Below are positions 5,498-9,035 of a stretch of DNA of 9,035 nucleotides, piece after piece (within the stretch, counting starts at the first letter, position 1; every line of letters starts with the position of its first letter). The DNA comes from Bacteroidota bacterium (GTDB taxonomy: Bacteria > Bacteroidota > Bacteroidia > UKL13-3). Below the pieces are notes generated by a model, which saw only the letters and a program-made list of their open reading frames with translations, had not been told where the DNA came from and did not search any database. The DNA lies in the NCBI GenBank assembly GCA_004293295.1, contig RDYC01000264.1:1-9035 (forward strand). Direction: 5' to 3'. Made by a program: the position numbers and the translations under genes.

Positions 5498-5561
5498 GGT
5501 GATGGTTATTTTAAGAGAAAGGGATTGCGCCTGTGGTTACACATAGCGAGCTGGTTGTTGT

Positions 5562-6629
5562 TTAGTTAATAACTGCGTTCATTTTAGCCCAAAGTTCATT
5601 ATCAAAACCTGATATAGCAAAATTTGGGTTTGCCGGGTCAGCGGCTTCCCCCATTCGTATCACCACCATGTTTTTACTTGGAACTACGTAAATGCGTTGA
5701 TCTTTTGCTCCCATTGCTGCATACATATCTGCCGGAGCATTTGGAACCAAATACCCTTGATAAACTGTTTGTTCACCGGGAATCATGAAGTTTGTTTTTC
5801 CATTTAACCACCACAAATACCCATAAGCAGGATTGATGTTTTGCGATGTTGACGCGCTCTCAGTAAAAAATGTTTTATTGATGACTTGTGTGTTGTTCCA
5901 TTTTCCTTGGTTTAACGCCAAAAGCCCAAATCTGGCCATGCTCCTGGTTGTGCTGTGGTAAATGGTAAAAATTGGTCCAACATCCCAATACCCGTCCATA
6001 GCTATTTTGGTTTTTAACTTTTCGTTAAAATACGCTTCAAATGGCTTACTCGAGGCACTTGCCACAATATCCATCAATTTCTGAAAAATATTGCTGTAGG
6101 CCCACCTTGTTCCTGCATCAGCCACATAGATGAGGTTTGGTTTAATTACCAATTGTTTGGTATCATCATTCCCTGATGTCATGGAGAGTAAATGTTTTAC
6201 GGTAATTAGATTTTCTTTTTCTAATGGCATATTCGTCCAGCCTGTGCGCAAATAATCAGAAGCTTTATTGCCGATATTTAATAAGGCTTCTTGCTGCGCA
6301 ATTCCGGTGGTGGTGGCCACTAAGGTTTTTCCGGCACTATTCCACTCCCAAGTGCTTGATGCCGTGTGTCCGTTAAAATACTCTTCCATTACAATTCTTC
6401 CATTTACCAGAATTATAAACGATTTGGTGTTTTTTTGCGTAAGAAAATCTTTTAATGGCTGAACAGCATTTTCTTTCCAGCCTAGAGTGGCTAAGGGTTT
6501 GGTTTCCCATGTAGCATTGGTATCACCTGGAAAATACATAGATTCTGCCTGTGTTGGCTGCGCCTCATCTTCTTTTTTATTGCAACTTACAACAGGCAAT
6601 AACAAGAATAAAAAGTGGTACAATTTCAT
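5562..6629 (-). CDS. lipoprotein serine hydrolase, beta-lactamase-related (class C/DD-peptidase/esterase type)
   Basis: A 355-residue exported enzyme of the Beta-lactamase (PF00144) superfamily. A lipoprotein signal, KLYHFLFLLLPVVSC, ends at Cys16, which would be lipid-modified. The acidic run after it (NKKEDE) resembles the Bacteroidota surface-export signal. Catalytic motifs in order are SAGK (residues 98-101, the SxxK nucleophile and lysine), HLLSMTSG (146-153, family-conserved), YSN (178-180, the YxN motif), AYGYLWWLNG (268-277) and MGAKDQRIYVVPSKNMVVIRMG (306-327), which replaces the KTG-type strand. These enzymes hydrolyse amide or ester bonds through an acyl-serine. Without a classical KTG motif, an esterase or peptidase activity is as likely as beta-lactam hydrolysis, and resistance should not be inferred. 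Neighbour: another lipoprotein hydrolase 148 bases upstream, possibly co-transcribed. Confidence 0.93.
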   Translation of the reverse strand: MKLYHFLFLLLPVVSCNKKEDEAQPTQAESMYFPGDTNATWETKPLATLGWKENAVQPLKDFLTQKNTKSFIILVNGRIVMEEYFNGHTASSTWEWNSAGKTLVATTTGIAQQEALLNIGNKASDYLRTGWTNMPLEKENLITVKHLLSMTSGNDDTKQLVIKPNLIYVADAGTRWAYSNIFQKLMDIVASASSKPFEAYFNEKLKTKIAMDGYWDVGPIFTIYHSTTRSMARFGLLALNQGKWNNTQVINKTFFTESASTSQNINPAYGYLWWLNGKTNFMIPGEQTVYQGYLVPNAPADMYAAMGAKDQRIYVVPSKNMVVIRMGEAADPANPNFAISGFDNELWAKMNAVIN

Positions 6630-6777
6630 GTTTTACAATTTTAATTATCCATAAGATGGTGTTTGGGTGAAAAGGTTTAATGCGGCCAAGGTTATTCTTT
6701 TTCACGTTTTCATTAAATCAACCGCACACGTATAGCATCATCATCACCGGTAATTGTTTGCAAAAGCGTGTAACAAA

Positions 6778-7833
6778 CTACTCATTAATTTTCCTTTTGC
6801 AAAATGCTGTCCAACTTTCATTGCTTGGGTCAGCATATATGGTTGGATTTCTGCCATAGTAAGTGATGTTTTTTACACCCACAGCATCTGCTCGCTCTTT
6901 CAACTCTCTTGCATGAAAGGCGTGGTGCGAAGGCACATCAGGATTGTACGGATTATACGGGTTCACCACATTCCTCAACGTATTGTTTACCCAAATTTCG
7001 GGGTCATCAGCTGTCAGTAAAGCCAACATGTCAACTTCGGCACGATAGGCATCAATGGCCGGTGATTCATATTGGGCAGACGAAGTTACTCCATACAGTT
7101 TTTGAATATTACCGGTTTCGCTAGCCAAAATGGCTGACCAAGTTAGGTTATAATCAATAAACACCTCATTTATCCAACGGTCTTCAATATTGTAGCTTGA
7201 TTGGGTTTCTCTTGCAACCACCGCTTTTACCCTGGTTGATTCTTTTAAAACGGGGTCGCTGCTTTGGAGGTTTGCAAAATCATTGTTAAACGCTATCCAC
7301 AAGGAAGCACCCGCACCTGCTGAATTGCCAGCCAATATTATTTTATTCTTATCAATATTAAATTCAGTTGCCCGGCTTCTGATGTATTGTAAAGCCCGTT
7401 TTATATCAGCCATTGGTTTTTTAATGCCTTCAGTTTCTCCGGTTGTGTTAAGCAGCGTATAACGAATGGTGGCGAAGGCAATCTTGTTTTGGAGCAAATA
7501 CCGAATATCTGTTGGAAAATCCCAAGCACCGCCTGATTGTACGGTATATACAAAATCCTTGTCCCCACTTGTAAAACCACCACCATGCACATAAATTACC
7601 AACCCGGTTGGGCTGTTCGATTGAGGTAACCAAATATCGAACTGGGTCCTGGCTTTGGTATCATACGCAATGTCTTTGGCAAAATTTGCACTGATGCCTT
7701 GCAAATCAACCGGTGAGTTTGAATAAGTAATATTCGAACTTGGGACTATTGGTTTATCATCATTCTTACTGCAACCCAAAGCGAACAACATAAGTAATAT
7801 AAAGGCAAAAGACGTTTGGAGGTATGTTTTCAT
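6778..7833 (-). CDS. lipoprotein alpha/beta-hydrolase (carboxylesterase-like)
   Basis: A 351-residue exported esterase-type enzyme. A signal peptide with lipobox FALGC puts the acylated cysteine at residue 21; the following SKNDDK resembles the surface-export signal of Bacteroidota lipoproteins. The alpha/beta-hydrolase fold is shown by YVHGGGF (81-87, oxyanion-hole HGGG), the nucleophile elbow AGNSAGAG (168-175, Ser171), the probable acid in TADDPEIW (274-281) and the probable catalytic His in SHHAFHARELKERAD (302-316). A small tandem, NPYNPYNPD (291-299), sits between acid and His. The order HGGG, GxSxG, D, H is that of the hormone-sensitive-lipase and BD-FAE-like esterases; the substrate (short acyl ester, acetylated or feruloylated sugar, other) is unknown. 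It has the best promoter match in the window (7884-7914), giving a leader of about 45 bases. Confidence 0.93.
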   Translation of the reverse strand: MKTYLQTSFAFILLMLFALGCSKNDDKPIVPSSNITYSNSPVDLQGISANFAKDIAYDTKARTQFDIWLPQSNSPTGLVIYVHGGGFTSGDKDFVYTVQSGGAWDFPTDIRYLLQNKIAFATIRYTLLNTTGETEGIKKPMADIKRALQYIRSRATEFNIDKNKIILAGNSAGAGASLWIAFNNDFANLQSSDPVLKESTRVKAVVARETQSSYNIEDRWINEVFIDYNLTWSAILASETGNIQKLYGVTSSAQYESPAIDAYRAEVDMLALLTADDPEIWVNNTLRNVVNPYNPYNPDVPSHHAFHARELKERADAVGVKNITYYGRNPTIYADPSNESWTAFCKRKINE

Positions 7834-7883
7834 ATTATGCTGTTTTTATCGGTAAGCCTTTGTTTAAGCTACTTTTTGTTACC

Positions 7884-7914
7884 CAAAAATAGGGTATTTA
7901 GGTGATATAGCGAA
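7884..7914 (-). promoter_or_regulatory. promoter of the lipoprotein alpha/beta-hydrolase gene
   Basis: TATTTTTG on the minus strand (7891-7884) fits the Bacteroidota -7 consensus TAnnTTTG exactly. TTCG (7914-7911), three of four bases of the -33 TTTG, lies at the preferred 19-base spacing. The expected transcription start is near 7878, about 45 bases before the ATG at 7833. Confidence 0.55.
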
Positions 7915-7929
7915 GGTTTAAAAATCACC

Positions 7930-7949
7930 CACAATCCACAAACATTGTG
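7930..7949. repeat. short inverted repeat upstream of the alpha/beta-hydrolase promoter
   Basis: CACAAT (7930-7935) and ATTGTG (7944-7949) are perfect inverse copies around an eight-base loop, placed 16 bases upstream of the -33-like element. It could be an operator for an activator or repressor of the esterase gene. The stem is short and may be chance. Confidence 0.3.
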
Positions 7950-7962
7950 TTAGCGGAACGGG

Positions 7963-7999
7963 CTGTCCACGTCAATGGGGTAAGTATTGTTATGGACAG
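7963..7999. repeat. interrupted inverted repeat after the membrane protein gene
   Basis: CTGTCCA (7963-7969) pairs with TGGACAG (7993-7999). After a symmetrical three-base mismatch (CGT opposite TTA), CAAT (7973-7976) pairs with ATTG (7986-7989), with a nine-base loop. It begins 14 bases after the stop of the membrane-protein gene but has no T-run on the minus strand, so it is not a standard intrinsic terminator; it may stabilise the mRNA 3' end. Confidence 0.45.
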
Positions 8000-8013
8000 A
8001 GTTCTATCACCAG

Positions 8014-8565
8014 TTAGTTGTTTTCTGTTTCTGTGCTCGTTTTTGTCCATATACTTATTGCTAACGCAAGTCCAATAATTGTCTGCCAAATTATAAAAAA
8101 TGTTGCTGGGTCATCGAAGAATCCAATATTTAGGATTTTCTGTCCCTGAAGTTGTTTAGTAATAAGTGGTGTCGAAAGTGCAAGTAAACTTGTTACTATG
8201 AGTCCAAATTTTAAATTATCTATTTTAACCGCCATACTGAAAATGAGCACTGTCAGTAGTCCTGATAGTACACATATAAAATATAATGCATATTGGCTAA
8301 AGAAACTATCAACTAAACTTAGCCCTAACATGATTGAAAGAAAAAAAAGTGAAGTCATCAGCAAAGCGGTTATTACAAACGCTTGATATTTCCTCTTGGT
8401 GATTATTCTGTTAAAACTTGTCAGCGTAACAGCTATAGAAAAAAGCAAAGGAACGTAATATGGGTAAAAACTTTCGGTTGTTGTAACAATAAGTGGAAGA
8501 ACGGCCGCAAAGGTACAAACAGTTGTTGTCAGCAATAACCGTTTTACGTTAATCGTTATAATCAT
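8014..8565 (-). CDS. multi-pass membrane protein of unknown function
   Basis: I do not recognise a family. The 183-residue product is strongly hydrophobic with about six predicted membrane helices, at roughly residues 10-28, 36-52, 61-84, 92-113, 119-136 and 155-173. Short basic connectors (NRIITKRKYQ, 52-61) and a small polar segment (TKQLQGQKILNIGFFDDPAT, 136-155) lie between them. The C-terminus ends in a polar TKTSTETENN. No catalytic or transport motif is visible. The frame is also open to a TTG at 8586, but the ATG at 8565, preceded by a run of A, is the more credible start; the extra residues add nothing. It is followed by an inverted repeat (7963-7999) and preceded by about 470 bases with no convincing gene, so its transcript may have a long leader. 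Location in the inner membrane is inferred from hydrophobicity. Confidence 0.75.
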   Translation of the reverse strand: MIITINVKRLLLTTTVCTFAAVLPLIVTTTESFYPYYVPLLFSIAVTLTSFNRIITKRKYQAFVITALLMTSLFFLSIMLGLSLVDSFFSQYALYFICVLSGLLTVLIFSMAVKIDNLKFGLIVTSLLALSTPLITKQLQGQKILNIGFFDDPATFFIIWQTIIGLALAISIWTKTSTETENN

Positions 8566-8634
8566 TTTTTTAATTGTTAATATCAACTATAATAAATTGC
8601 CAGTTTAGTAGTTAATTACGCTTTTCAAACCTCA

Positions 8635-8673
8635 TTGATTGTCTCCTTGCAGCCTTTGTGTCTGCACAATCAA
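8635..8673. repeat. bulged 12-bp hairpin upstream of the membrane protein gene
   Basis: The continuous arm CTGCACAATCAA (8662-8673) pairs with TGCAG (8648-8652) and TTGATTG (8635-8641), which are separated by a six-base bulge TCTCCT. The loop is CCTTTGTGT (8653-8661). On the minus strand it lies 70 bases before the ATG at 8565, in the presumed leader, so it could be a regulatory mRNA structure. There is no T-run. Confidence 0.45.
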
Positions 8674-8840
8674 GACAGAAACTTGTTAAGTTACAATCTT
8701 TATATTTTTCGATTTAAAGATTTTGAGAATAACTTAATGTAAAACCAAATAGGGTAAATAAAAGTATAATTTTTTTCATTGCTATTTTTCTCTATAACAT
8801 GTGATCATGTAAGTGTGTATATTAACAGCGTTTCGCTACT

Positions 8841-8872
8841 CAAACATAAAACATTTTTATGAATATGAACAA
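8841..8872 (-). promoter_or_regulatory. candidate promoter for the membrane protein gene
   Basis: On the minus strand TATGTTTG (8848-8841) matches TAnnTTTG exactly, with TTG (8872-8870) 21 bases upstream, within the accepted spacing. Use of it would give a leader of about 270 bases before the ATG at 8565, containing the hairpins at 8635-8692 and 8827-8837. No better element is seen closer to the gene. Confidence 0.35.
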
Positions 8873-8927
8873 GGCGAAAACAGTTAGGATAATCAGTTGT
8901 ACATTTCCGAATTTCCTTCTAGGTTAC

Positions 8928-9035
8928 AGACCAAAGGTCTTCGACAGCTTTTATATTGCGTGCCGGAGGGGGATAAAACTTCAAAGAAGTTTAATGTTTA
9001 TAAAAAAATTAAACCACATCGTGCGACCCCGCTGG
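8928..9035. repeat. cluster of short three-base-loop hairpins, continuing past the window edge
   Basis: AGACC-AAA-GGTCT (8928-8940), AAACTTC-AAA-GAAGTTT (8976-8992), the inverse pair GTTTAAT (8989-8995) and ATTAAAC (9008-9014), and the beginning of another stem, GCGACCCC-GCT-GG, cut by the edge at 9035. Between the last two hairpins lies ATGTTTATAAAAAAA (8994-9008). I recall that intergenic repeats in Bacteroidota genomes combine small three-base-loop hairpins with an ATGTTTATA-like spacer; that recollection is unverified here. Confidence 0.45.

Larger units (their letters stand above)
8566..9035. other. 470-base gene-poor region: leader of the membrane protein gene plus hairpin-rich DNA
   Basis: I find no convincing gene here. 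The left part holds a 12-bp bulged stem (8635-8673) and a small hairpin AACTT-GTT-AAGTT (8680-8692). The middle is AT-rich with a promoter-like element (8841-8872) and AGCG-TTT-CGCT (8827-8837). The right part (8928-9035) is a cluster of short hairpins with locally higher GC content. A plus-strand frame open from an ATG at 8859 to the window edge does not resemble a protein. Confidence 0.6.

Noticed and set aside
5562..6629. Possible antibiotic-resistance beta-lactamase.
   Set aside because: SxxK and YxN are present, but a classical KTG motif is not; the superfamily includes many esterases and peptidases, so resistance is not supported.
8612..8713. Minus-strand frame encoding a Cys-containing peptide (...FCLDCADTKAARRQSM...) upstream of the membrane protein gene.
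   Set aside because: It has no start codon, is closed by a stop just upstream, and lies across the bulged hairpin at 8635-8673. It may be a trace of an old gene or, more likely, chance; too weak for a pseudogene call.
8859..9035. Plus-strand frame of 59 codons open to the window edge (MNMNKAKTVRIISCTF...).
   Set aside because: It runs through the cluster of small hairpins, so its composition is set by the repeats, and the translation resembles no family. More sequence to the right would settle it.

Overview
The window looks like an ordinary chromosomal stretch from a member of the phylum Bacteroidota (Bacteroidetes). The evidence is an AT-rich composition, starts preceded by A/T-rich sequence rather than Shine-Dalgarno motifs, several intergenic matches to the Bacteroidota -7 promoter element TAnnTTTG, two lipoproteins with acidic residues just after the lipobox cysteine, and protein families typical of the phylum (AraC with an uncharacterised N-terminal domain, VOC protein, TfoX-N protein, YfiT/DinB, small Crp/Fnr). 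No genus can be named from the sequence alone.

All twelve genes I can support lie on the minus strand, so they are transcribed from high to low coordinates. From the right: a six-helix membrane protein of unknown function with a long structured leader (8565-8014); a lipoprotein alpha/beta-hydrolase (7833-6778); a lipoprotein serine hydrolase of the beta-lactamase-related type (6629-5562); a YfiT-like DinB thiol transferase (5368-4820); a GNAT acetyltransferase (4675-4145); a Crp/Fnr-type regulator (4011-3448); a flavodoxin-fold NAD(P)H:quinone oxidoreductase (3212-2634); an AraC-family regulator (2505-1690), a VOC protein (1601-1227) and a TfoX-N-domain protein (1219-851) that probably form one operon ended by a strong hairpin terminator (836-872); then a PadR regulator (601-269) with its partner HAAS-domain protein (263 to beyond the left edge).

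The middle of the window (about 850-5370) reads as a collection of small stress, detoxification and regulatory genes: a thiol transferase, an acetyltransferase, a quinone reductase, a VOC protein and two one-component regulators. The two lipoprotein hydrolases probably act on the cell surface or in the periplasm. The PadR/HAAS pair is a self-contained regulatory module, and its promoter region holds direct repeats and a perfect 18-bp palindrome.

I found no CRISPR array, transposase, recombinase, phage gene, tRNA, rRNA or recognisable defence system. I see no convincing undescribed system. The most interesting unexplained signals are non-coding: the palindrome and repeats upstream of padR, inverted repeats at 744-814, 3268-3300, 7930-7999 and 8635-8673, and a cluster of short three-base-loop hairpins at the right end (8928-9035) that seems to continue beyond the window.
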